Origin: a bacterium MnTg04
GTDB taxonomy: Bacteria; Pseudomonadota; Gammaproteobacteria; Steroidobacterales; MnTg04
Direction: 5' to 3'
DNA: 5,029 nt
Assembly: GCA_008975185.1 (NCBI GenBank)
Contig: BFAU01000178.1
Span: 1-5,029 of the forward strand
Shown: positions 1-5,012 of the stretch, piece by piece
Position numbering within the stretch: position 1 is the first letter of the stretch
How the letters are laid out: the number at the start of each line of letters is the position of its first letter
Translations under genes and position numbers: made by a program
Notes under the pieces: generated by a model
The model's database searches: none
Told to the model about the DNA's origin: nothing
What the model saw: the letters and a program-made list of their open reading frames with translations, nothing else

Positions 1-268
1 GCGCGGGCGAGTCGTAAAATGTTCCTACCATCGGTGCGGTTACGTTGTGGCCGCCGGTACCGGTCTCGACGGCCGGTGCCGAGGCTACGGTGGCGGTCGC
101 GGAAGCCGGCGCCTGTACGGTTTCCGGCGCCAGTGCCGCCGGTGCAGATAAGGCAGCCGCGGGATAACGGCGGATGCGCACCGAATCTTCCCCTTCGGTG
201 ATTTCAAGTTCCGCGATACCGGATTCCTGGAGGAGTTCAATCAGTTTTTTGACTTTACGAATATCCAT
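1..268 (-). CDS. accB: Biotin carboxyl carrier protein of acetyl-CoA carboxylase, N-terminal part (cut by the window edge)
   Basis: AccB carries the biotin that is carboxylated by AccC and then used by AccAD to make malonyl-CoA, the first committed step of fatty acid synthesis in the cytoplasm. The 89 visible residues begin MDIRKVKKLIELLQESGIAE, almost the E. coli AccB start. They continue with the acidic LEITEGEDSVRI segment, then an Ala/Pro/Thr/Val-rich flexible linker (about residues 36-70), and then the start of the biotinyl domain (APMVGTFYDSPA, residues 78-89). The biotinylated-lysine motif (normally EAMKM) lies off the left edge and cannot be checked. The ATG is 5 nt after the aroQ stop, so it is probably translated from the same message, although only a weak purine stretch (AGAG) lies upstream. 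accC would be expected next, outside the window. Identification is firm; only completeness is unknown. Confidence 0.96.
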   Translation of the reverse strand, partial: MDIRKVKKLIELLQESGIAELEITEGEDSVRIRRYPAAALSAPAALAPETVQAPASATATVASAPAVETGTGGHNVTAPMVGTFYDSPA

Positions 269-273
269 GGGGT

Positions 274-735
274 TTACTCTGGTTGTTTTTCGGCCGCAGC
301 GGCCAGGTGCTGGATCGCTGCCTGCAGCGCCAGGCAATAACTGTGTGGCCCGAACCCGGCAATTACACCCAGCGCGATGTCGCTGAAGAAACTTTGTCGC
401 CGGAACGGTTCCCGCGCCGCGGGGTTGCTCATGTGTACTTCGAAAAACGGTGTCCCGGTGGCCAGCAGGGCGTCGCGCAAGGCGACGGAGGTATGGGTAA
501 ACGCAGCCGGGTTGAACAGGATCAAATCGGTGCCATCGTCTCCACAGCCATGGATCCTTTGCAACAACTCGTGCTCTGCATCACTTTGATAACTGCCAAA
601 ACTGTGTCCGGCTTCTTTCGCCAGGCCGGATAATTCGTTCTCGATGTCCGCGAGCGTGCGCTTACCGTAGAGGTGAGTCTCCCTTTGCCCCAGCAGGTTC
701 AGGTTGGGGCCGTTGAGCAGCAGTATCTGGGCCAT
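274..735 (-). CDS. aroQ: Type II 3-dehydroquinate dehydratase
   Basis: AroQ converts 3-dehydroquinate to 3-dehydroshikimate in the shikimate pathway; the type II enzyme is a cytoplasmic dodecamer. The 153-residue protein has normal family length and every landmark: NGPNLNLLG (8-16), the lid loop with Arg18 and the catalytic Tyr23 (GQRETHLYG), YQSDAEHEL (49-57), the substrate-binding NPAAFTHTSVALRD (75-88, Asn75, catalytic His81, Asp88), EVHMSN (99-104, His101, Ser103) and REPFR (108-112, Arg112). These positions agree with published active-site residues of the family. A small difference is NPAAF where NPGAF/Y is commoner. The ATG start gives the expected MAQILLLNGPN opening. The gene follows the TlpA-like gene after a 64-nt gap and is tightly followed by accB, an aroQ-accB arrangement known in Pseudomonas and many other gammaproteobacteria. 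Confidence 0.97.
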   Translation of the reverse strand: MAQILLLNGPNLNLLGQRETHLYGKRTLADIENELSGLAKEAGHSFGSYQSDAEHELLQRIHGCGDDGTDLILFNPAAFTHTSVALRDALLATGTPFFEVHMSNPAAREPFRRQSFFSDIALGVIAGFGPHSYCLALQAAIQHLAAAAEKQPE

Positions 736-766
736 TTCTTATGATATCGCCGAAGTTACCGGCAAT

Positions 767-797
767 ATTACACATTTTAGCAGCAGATTTGCGACAA
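767..797 (-). promoter_or_regulatory. Weak candidate promoter for aroQ-accB
   Basis: The 64-nt gap between the TlpA-like gene and aroQ is more AT-rich than its surroundings. On the minus strand it reads TTGTCG (792-797, 4 of 6 to the -35 consensus), a 19-nt spacer, then TGTAAT (767-772, 5 of 6 to the -10 consensus). The spacer is longer than optimal, and another -10-like hexamer, TAAAAT (774-779), sits nearby at a wrong distance. It is a candidate only. The gap could equally be read through from the upstream cutA-dsbD-tlpA unit, since I see no terminator in it. Confidence 0.25.
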
Positions 798-799
798 TT

Positions 800-1432
800 T
801 TAGTCCATGGCCTCCAGGAGTGTCTGCGCCCCGGCGAAATCGATGGCCCCGTTCTCGGTTTGCCAGAGGATGTCGATAATCCGCGCGGCCTGATCCGCGT
901 GGAGTTCGCCAATATGATTGTGCAAGGTCCGCCCGTCGCTGAGGCTGAAAACCGTGCCAGGCAGAACGATCAGGTCCAGGCCGAACGCTTCCGCTACATC
1001 CATCGCGTCCTGCTCGCCGACCAGCACCGGGTAATTCATTGCCATTGCCTTCGCGTACTCCTCAACCGCGTCCGGAAAATCCAGCGCGATGCCGATTAGC
1101 TGCAAGCCGGCGGCAGCGTGTTCCAACTGCATTTCCATGAGCATCGGGATTTCCCGCCGGCACGGTGCGCACCAGGTCGCCCAGAAATTGACCACCAGGG
1201 GTTTTCCCTTCCATTGCCGCGACGACACCGGCACGCCCTCGGGTGATATCAATTCGAACGTCGGACGCAGACCACCCGGGCCGACGGTCGCGGATTGCGC
1301 GGCTGGCGCCGCACCCGCGGGATACCTCTGGCTGCTTCCCTGGTACTCATTCCAGACCTGGAACGCGATAAAGCCGACGATCGCCGCCGTGCTCAAGACC
1401 AGCGTGTGTTTGAGGGTCTTTTTGAATGCCAT
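800..1432 (-). CDS. TlpA/ResA-family membrane-anchored periplasmic thioredoxin-like protein
   Basis: This looks like a periplasmic thiol-disulfide oxidoreductase of the TlpA/ResA/DsbE group. From the ATG it has 210 residues. A basic N-terminus (KKTLKH) is followed by one hydrophobic segment (about 11-27) with no clear cleavage site, so probably an uncleaved anchor. Next come an Ala/Pro/Ser-rich linker (32-55) and a thioredoxin fold. The fold has the active site NFWATWCAPCRREIP (Cys88, Cys91) and a conserved cis-proline in LPGTVF (Pro158). The ATG at 1432 lies 2 nt beyond the dsbD stop. A TTG at 1438 that overlaps that stop would add two residues (212 in all), and a GGGA lies at usable distance from both. 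I prefer ATG. Tight coupling to dsbD suggests DsbD reduces it. Its target (cytochrome c maturation, copper-site assembly or general reduction) cannot be read from the sequence. Confidence 0.88.
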   Translation of the reverse strand: MAFKKTLKHTLVLSTAAIVGFIAFQVWNEYQGSSQRYPAGAAPAAQSATVGPGGLRPTFELISPEGVPVSSRQWKGKPLVVNFWATWCAPCRREIPMLMEMQLEHAAAGLQLIGIALDFPDAVEEYAKAMAMNYPVLVGEQDAMDVAEAFGLDLIVLPGTVFSLSDGRTLHNHIGELHADQAARIIDILWQTENGAIDFAGAQTLLEAMD

Positions 1433-1434
1433 GC

Positions 1435-3621
1435 TCAACGCGTCCCGAACGCTTCTGAAATGTGGCTGGAAAATTCATCTGCCGGCCTGAACCCGACGAC
1501 CCGGTATCCTTGCAATTCCCGACCCTGGCGATCGAAAAACACGATGGTCGGTGGACCGTATATCCCGAAATGCGCGAGCAGTTCCTGGTCGATCTCGTCG
1601 TTCGCGGTGACATCGGCCTGCAGTAACAGCGCATCGCCAAGCGCAGCCTGGACCGCCGGGTCGGTAAAGGTGTATTCCTCCATTTCGATACAGGAAACGC
1701 ACCAGTCGGCATAAAAATCGAGTAACGCGGGAGTTTGTTCCGCTGCCGCCGCCGCCAGGGCTTGTTCCAGGTCAGCCACGCTTTTAATGCGCTGGAAAGA
1801 GACATGGTTTGGCTGGTGCCCGGTGATCGACTGGACGGGCCGCAAGGGATTCGAGCCGCCGGCGATGGCGCCGGCGATCGCCAGCAACCCGTATATAAGC
1901 GCGCCCAGCGCCACGGCCTGGCGCAGGCGACGCAACGGGCCCGCGCCGGTATCGTTTTGCCGCGGGGCGCCCAGGTAATACGCGCCGACCAACGCCGTGG
2001 CGCCCCATAGGGCGAGCGTTACCGGACCGGGAATTACCCGTCCGACCATCCACACCGCGACCCCCAGCAGCATCACGCCGAACATCGCTTTCACGGTGAC
2101 CATCCAGGCCCCGGCCTTGGGCAGCAACTTGCCGGCCGATGCTCCGACCACCAGCAGCGGGGTGCCCATCCCCATGCTCAGCGAAAACAGCGCCAGACCG
2201 CCGCGAGTAACGTCGCCAGCCTGGCCGATCACCGTCAAGGCGGCGACCAGCGGCGGTGCGACGCAGGCCGTAACGATCAGCGCGGACAACGCCCCCATGA
2301 TCGCCGTGCCCAGGAACGTGCCTCTTTTCTGCTTGCCCGCGGCATCGCTGGCCCGGGACTGCAGCACGCTCGGCATCTGGATTTCGTAAAAGCCAAACAT
2401 GGACAGCGCCATCGCCACGAACAGCGCGGCAAACAGGCCGATGATCCATGGCTGTTGGAATACGGCCTGTGCTTGTTGCCCCACGCTGGCGAATGCCGCG
2501 CCGGCGATGGTGTAGGTCAGCGCCATGCCCAGCACATAGACCAGGGACAGGCTGAAAGCTCGTGCGGTCGTCACATCTTTGCCCTGGCTGGCGATGATGC
2601 CGGACAAAATGGGCACCATCGGCAAGACGCAGGGCGTAAAGGCCAGCAACAAGCCAAAGCCAAAGAAGGTCGCGATAAATACCAGCGGGCTGGAATTTTT
2701 TACCAGTTCGGAAAGTTTATCGGTTTCCGATCGTTTGGGCGGAGGCCTGACTGAATCGACGCTGGTTTCCGGCAGATCGAGCACCGCCATCCGGGTTCCC
2801 GGCGGATAACAGATCGCGCCCACCGCGCACCCCTGGTAACCGAGGCTGAGACCGACAACCCCGGCCCCGGGCCCGGCCCGCGATAGCGGAATCCTGATCT
2901 CTACCTGTTCGTAATAGACTTCCATTTCGCCAAAATTGCGATCGCTTTCTATGACGCCTGGCGGCAGATCCAGGGGCCCTGGCTGGGCGATCCGGCTGTC
3001 CGTGGCAGCGGTAAATTTTTCTGCGTAAAGGTAATAGCCATCTGCGATCAGCCAGCGGGCGACGACGGTATAAGCGCCCTCCATCCAGGTCTCGAGCTGG
3101 AATGCCTCTTCCTCGGGCAGGAAATCCTGACCGCCGGCATTACCCGGTTCAGCGAGCAGAGCCAGCAGCTTGTTCTCCGCTACGGTCGACGTTTCCGCCA
3201 GGCGGACGGTCTCCGTCCACGTCAACGGCACATAACAAAAACCATAATCGGCGCAGCCTTGCAGTTTCATTTCCAGTTCGAAAAATTCGCCCGCTGAATT
3301 TCCCTGATAGGGAATGCTGACGGTAAATTTTTCTCGAAAAATTTCCTGGCGGCCAAAAAACTCATCTTCATGCATTTCGCCAGGTGGATAGAGCGGTTCA
3401 CCGAGTTTGATCCCCGCTGTCCGGCTGGCAAACGAGAATCGATGTTTGTACAGATAAAACTCGGGCAGGACCGACCAGTGGATCAATACATGGCCCGGTC
3501 GTGCTTCTATTTCATACTCGAAGACTTCGTCCGGTGGCGGCGGCACGAAATCGCCGGCCGCTTGAACGGCCAGCGGCGCCAGCAACATGATCAGCAAGGC
3601 ATATTTGATTTTTTCAATCAT
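1435..3621 (-). CDS. dsbD: Thiol:disulfide interchange protein DsbD with two N-terminal alpha domains
   Basis: DsbD takes electrons from cytoplasmic thioredoxin and passes them to periplasmic proteins such as DsbC and CcmG/TlpA-type thioredoxins. From the ATG at 3621 it has 728 residues, against about 565 for mature-plus-signal E. coli DsbD. A signal peptide ends near VQAA (19-22). Alpha domain 1 (about 25-145) has the cap loop HEDEFFG and the pair Cys123/Cys129 (QGCADYGFCY). A second alpha domain (about 170-290) has Cys265/Cys271 (YQGCAVGAICYPP). The beta domain (312-589) has about eight membrane segments with Cys331 (FTPCVLPM) and Cys453 (TACVAPP). The thioredoxin-like gamma domain has Cys641/Cys644 (ADWCVSC), with Ile after the pair where E. 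coli has Lys. The ATG overlaps the cutA stop by 8 nt; an in-frame GTG at 3633 would add four residues. The extra alpha domain accounts for the extra length. Confidence 0.96.
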   Translation of the reverse strand: MIEKIKYALLIMLLAPLAVQAAGDFVPPPPDEVFEYEIEARPGHVLIHWSVLPEFYLYKHRFSFASRTAGIKLGEPLYPPGEMHEDEFFGRQEIFREKFTVSIPYQGNSAGEFFELEMKLQGCADYGFCYVPLTWTETVRLAETSTVAENKLLALLAEPGNAGGQDFLPEEEAFQLETWMEGAYTVVARWLIADGYYLYAEKFTAATDSRIAQPGPLDLPPGVIESDRNFGEMEVYYEQVEIRIPLSRAGPGAGVVGLSLGYQGCAVGAICYPPGTRMAVLDLPETSVDSVRPPPKRSETDKLSELVKNSSPLVFIATFFGFGLLLAFTPCVLPMVPILSGIIASQGKDVTTARAFSLSLVYVLGMALTYTIAGAAFASVGQQAQAVFQQPWIIGLFAALFVAMALSMFGFYEIQMPSVLQSRASDAAGKQKRGTFLGTAIMGALSALIVTACVAPPLVAALTVIGQAGDVTRGGLALFSLSMGMGTPLLVVGASAGKLLPKAGAWMVTVKAMFGVMLLGVAVWMVGRVIPGPVTLALWGATALVGAYYLGAPRQNDTGAGPLRRLRQAVALGALIYGLLAIAGAIAGGSNPLRPVQSITGHQPNHVSFQRIKSVADLEQALAAAAAEQTPALLDFYADWCVSCIEMEEYTFTDPAVQAALGDALLLQADVTANDEIDQELLAHFGIYGPPTIVFFDRQGRELQGYRVVGFRPADEFSSHISEAFGTR

Positions 3622-3976
3622 CGTTCGGGGCACTCTCTTGTTCCGTCAGTCCAGGTGTTTCGTCCATGCTTTCATCGATCCAGCGCAAATAGTCCTTGCT
3701 GCCTTGGACCACCGGCAAAGCGATAATTTCCGGAACATCGTAGGGGTGGTTTTCCGAAATTGCGGCGCTTAGTGCAGGAAACCGGTCGCGGCGCGTTTTT
3801 ATCACCAGCAGAGCTTCCTGATCGTGTTGAATGTGTCCGCGCCACCAGAAACTGGATTCGATTCCCGGGACGCAATTCACGCAAGCCGCCAGGCGCCTTG
3901 CCAACAGCATTTCAGTCAGTTTCCCGGCGGCATCGGGTGGGCAGGTGCAAAAAACCACCAGGTATTCGGATTCCAT
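3614..3976 (-). CDS. cutA: Divalent-cation tolerance protein CutA
   Basis: CutA is a small trimeric cytoplasmic protein with a PII-like ferredoxin fold, linked to copper and divalent-cation tolerance; its biochemical role is still unsettled. The 120 residues match the family (E. coli 112) along the whole core: VVFCTCP (7-13), ARRLAACVNCVPGIESSFWW (26-45), a LVIKT strand (57-61), NHPYDVPEIIALPV (76-89), and DYLRWIDESM near the C-terminus. Cys10, Cys32 and His77 align with the E. coli residues reported to bind copper (Cys16, Cys39, His83); Cys12 and Cys35 are additional. The acidic tail after about residue 107 is not conserved. The start is set by homology and by TTGGGA 5 nt upstream; the frame stays open to an ATG at 4126, but that extension runs through the promoter and CIRCE. 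The 3' end overlaps dsbD, so the two are probably co-transcribed. Confidence 0.95.
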   Translation of the reverse strand: MESEYLVVFCTCPPDAAGKLTEMLLARRLAACVNCVPGIESSFWWRGHIQHDQEALLVIKTRRDRFPALSAAISENHPYDVPEIIALPVVQGSKDYLRWIDESMDETPGLTEQESAPNDD

Positions 3977-3981
3977 GCTGG

Positions 3982-3987
3982 TCCCAA
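3982..3987 (-). promoter_or_regulatory. Ribosome binding site that fixes the cutA start
   Basis: TTGGGA on the minus strand ends 5 nt before the ATG at 3976. It supports the 120-residue CutA over the 170-residue open frame that begins inside the divergent regulatory region. Confidence 0.55.
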
Positions 3988-3994
3988 GTTTGAG

Positions 3995-4018
3995 CGGGCG
4001 GCACAGGATACCCGCCCG
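3995..4018. repeat. GC-rich inverted repeat over the cutA -10 region
   Basis: CGGGCGG (3995-4001) and CCGCCCG (4012-4018) form perfect 7-bp arms with a 10-nt spacer. The spacer contains the whole candidate cutA -10 hexamer (4005-4010), and the left arm covers the expected start of transcription. It could be a regulator site, or chance in GC-rich DNA. I do not recognise the arms as the site of a known regulator. Confidence 0.35.
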
Positions 4019-4033
4019 ACCCGGCCATGTCAC
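4005..4033 (-). promoter_or_regulatory. Candidate sigma70-type promoter for cutA-dsbD-tlpA
   Basis: On the minus strand GTGACA (4028-4033, 5 of 6 to the -35 consensus) is followed by an optimal 17-nt spacer and TATCCT (4005-4010, 4 of 6 to the -10 consensus). Transcription would start near 3998, giving a leader of about 22 nt before the cutA ATG. It is the best-placed minus-strand promoter in the divergent region and is separate from the groES promoter, which lies about 20 bases further right on the other strand. Confidence 0.5.
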
Positions 4034-4052
4034 TGGCTCAGGACCGTTAGCC

Positions 4053-4081
4053 CTTGAAAAACCTGAACTCGCCGCTATTAT
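4053..4081 (+). promoter_or_regulatory. groESL promoter: sigma70-like with a heat-shock-like -35 box
   Basis: TTGAAA (4054-4059, 5 of 6) and TATTAT (4076-4081, 5 of 6) are separated by 16 nt, a good sigma70 promoter. Including the preceding C, CTTGAAA also matches the -35 element of sigma32 (RpoH) promoters, but the expected CCCCAT-type -10 is poor here (CGCTATT region). I therefore favour sigma70 with HrcA repression, with a sigma32 contribution possible. Transcription should start near 4087-4089, within the left arm or spacer of CIRCE, a fitting position for repression. Confidence 0.7.
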
Positions 4082-4108
4082 TAGCACTCCTCCATGGTGA
4101 GTGCTAAT
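4080..4108. promoter_or_regulatory. CIRCE operator (HrcA binding site)
   Basis: TTAGCACTC (4081-4089), a 9-nt spacer (4090-4098) and GAGTGCTAA (4099-4107) match the CIRCE consensus at all 18 arm positions with the standard spacer length. One more A-T pair (4080/4108) extends the arms to 10 bp. CIRCE is bound by the repressor HrcA, which needs GroEL to fold, so that free chaperonin feeds back on its own transcription. Here it overlaps the -10 box and start of the groESL promoter. In the RNA it could also form a 5' hairpin, a role described for CIRCE in Bacillus subtilis. No hrcA gene is in the window; its presence elsewhere is inferred. Confidence 0.95.
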
Positions 4109-4124
4109 TGCTCGCCTGGACAGC

Positions 4125-4149
4125 AATCGCTGCTTGGTAGCGGTTTTTT
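4125..4149 (+). terminator. Terminator-like hairpin in the groES leader (possible attenuator)
   Basis: AATCGCTGC (4125-4133) can pair with GTAGCGGTT (4137-4145) around a TTG loop: nine pairs including two G-U. It runs into six T's (4144-4149). This has the shape of a weak intrinsic terminator, yet it lies after the groESL promoter and about 32 nt before the groES ATG. A competing shorter hairpin, CAGC (4121-4124) with GCTG (4129-4132), uses part of the same left arm. It may only be a leader structure; termination is untested. Confidence 0.35.
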
Positions 4150-4166
4150 AATTAAATCAATCAGTT

Positions 4167-4172
4167 AGGGAG
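4167..4172 (+). promoter_or_regulatory. groES ribosome binding site
   Basis: AGGGAG lies 9 nt upstream of the ATG at 4182 and supports that start, which also gives the exact GroES N-terminus MNIRPLHDRV. It sits just downstream of the T-run of the leader hairpin. Confidence 0.75.
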
Positions 4173-4181
4173 ATCTTAACG

Positions 4182-4472
4182 ATGAATATTCGTCCCCTGC
4201 ACGATCGGGTGATCATCAAGCGGATGGAAGAAGAGCGGACTTCAGCCGGCGGTATCGTGATACCGGACAGCGCGGCCGAGAAGCCGATCAAGGGTGAAGT
4301 GGTAGCGGTAGGCAACGGCAAGATTCTGGAAAGCGGCGATGTTCGTGCCCTGGACCTGAAAGTTGGCGACAAAGTGCTGTTTGGCAAGTACAGCGGCACC
4401 GAAGTCACGGTCGATGGCGACGATCTGCTGGTCATGCGTGAAGAAGACGTGATGGCGGTTCTCGAAGGCTAA
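4182..4472 (+). CDS. groS: Co-chaperonin GroES (Cpn10)
   Basis: GroES forms the seven-subunit lid that closes the GroEL cavity during ATP-driven folding of cytoplasmic proteins. The 96 residues are normal family length and match throughout: N-terminal NIRPLHDRVIIKR, the mobile loop (about 16-32) containing the Ile25-Val26-Ile27 tripeptide that docks on GroEL, the GEVVAVGNGK strand, the segment with ILESGDVRALDLKVGD, VLFGKYSGTEV, and the C-terminal LLVMREEDVMAVLEG. It is complete, without frameshift or missing residue. It is first in the groESL operon, about 95 nt downstream of the predicted transcription start and 48 nt upstream of groEL, with no terminator between them. Expression is likely controlled by the CIRCE element upstream. 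Identification is certain. Confidence 0.98.
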   Translation: MNIRPLHDRVIIKRMEEERTSAGGIVIPDSAAEKPIKGEVVAVGNGKILESGDVRALDLKVGDKVLFGKYSGTEVTVDGDDLLVMREEDVMAVLEG

Positions 4473-4505
4473 CTCCGATCCAATCGTTTTAATCAATATA
4501 TTTTA

Positions 4506-4513
4506 AAGAGGAA
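4506..4513 (+). promoter_or_regulatory. groEL ribosome binding site
   Basis: AAGAGGAA lies 7 nt before the ATG at 4521, a strong Shine-Dalgarno sequence in the AT-rich 48-nt groES-groEL spacer. It fixes the GroEL start at MPAKEVKFGDDAR. Confidence 0.8.
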
Positions 4514-4520
4514 TAATTCA

Positions 4521-5012
4521 ATGCCAGCCAAAGAAGTAAAATTCGGTGACGACGCACGTCGCCTGATGTTTCGAGGCGTCAATATCCTGGCTGATGCGGT
4601 CAAGCTGACCCTGGGCCCGCGTGGCCGCAATGCGATGCTCGACAAGAGCTTCGGTGCGCCCACCGTGACCAAGGACGGTGTATCCGTCGCCAAGGAAATT
4701 GAGCTCAAGGACAAGTTTGAAAACATGGGCGCTCAGATGGTCAAGGAAGTGGCGTCGCAGACCTCGGACGAGGCAGGCGATGGCACCACGACCGCGACGG
4801 TACTGACCCAGGCGATTCTTCGTGAAGGCCTGAAATCGGTGGCCGCCGGCATGAACCCGATGGATCTGAAGCGGGGTATCGAGAAAGCGACCATAGCCAT
4901 CGTGGAACAGCTCAAGAAACTGTCGCAGCCCTGTGAAGATCGCAAGGCGATCGCGCAGGTCGGAACGATTTCCGCGAATTCCGATACCAGTATCGGTGAA
5001 ATCATCGCATAG
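4521..5012 (+). CDS. groL: Chaperonin GroEL (Cpn60), first 163 codons, ended by an in-frame TAG
   Basis: GroEL is the ATP-driven chaperonin that folds proteins with GroES. The visible part covers the equatorial ATPase domain and the start of the intermediate domain. Nucleotide-binding landmarks are intact: TLGPRGRN (30-37), TKDGVSVA (50-57, Asp52), and AGDGTTTATVL (85-95, Asp87 and Thr89-Thr91). MNPMDLKRGI (111-120) and VGTISANSD (147-155) are canonical. Family proteins are about 545 residues, but codon 164 (5010-5012) is TAG where the family has Glu (IAEAM in E. coli). In-frame AMETV follows, so homology continues past the stop to the window end. A single GAG-to-TAG change would explain it. 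As written, the product would lack the apical domain and be non-functional. A sequence error near a contig end is likelier than a broken essential gene; a second groEL copy elsewhere is also possible. Confidence 0.93.
   Translation: MPAKEVKFGDDARRLMFRGVNILADAVKLTLGPRGRNAMLDKSFGAPTVTKDGVSVAKEIELKDKFENMGAQMVKEVASQTSDEAGDGTTTATVLTQAILREGLKSVAAGMNPMDLKRGIEKATIAIVEQLKKLSQPCEDRKAIAQVGTISANSDTSIGEIIA

Noticed and set aside
749..766. Short hairpin in the gap before aroQ (GCCG/CGGC arms) as a terminator
   Set aside because: The stem is only about six pairs and neither strand has a T-run directly after it, so it does not look like an intrinsic terminator.
1347..1805. 152-residue open frame on the minus strand across the dsbD-tlpA junction
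   Set aside because: It overlaps the DsbD gamma domain and the TlpA-like N-terminus, both well supported in their own frames; its translation is low-complexity and unrecognisable.
1997..2389. 130-residue plus-strand open frame opposite dsbD
   Set aside because: It is antisense to conserved membrane segments of DsbD and has the Pro/Thr/Ser-rich makeup of a reverse-frame shadow; no ribosome binding site was seen.
1784..2449. 221-residue open frame on the minus strand within dsbD
   Set aside because: It is a shifted frame of the dsbD membrane domain, rich in Arg and Gly with no family resemblance, as expected for a shadow in GC-rich DNA.
3622..3633. GTG start for dsbD at 3633
   Set aside because: It only adds four residues before MIEKIK and increases the overlap with cutA. 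The ATG at 3621 gives a normal signal peptide. It remains possible, as neither has a strong ribosome binding site.
3977..4126. Upstream extension of CutA to an ATG at 4126 (170 residues)
   Set aside because: The extra 50 residues match nothing in CutA proteins and run through the cutA promoter, groES promoter and CIRCE; a good ribosome binding site and the family N-terminus support the start at 3976.
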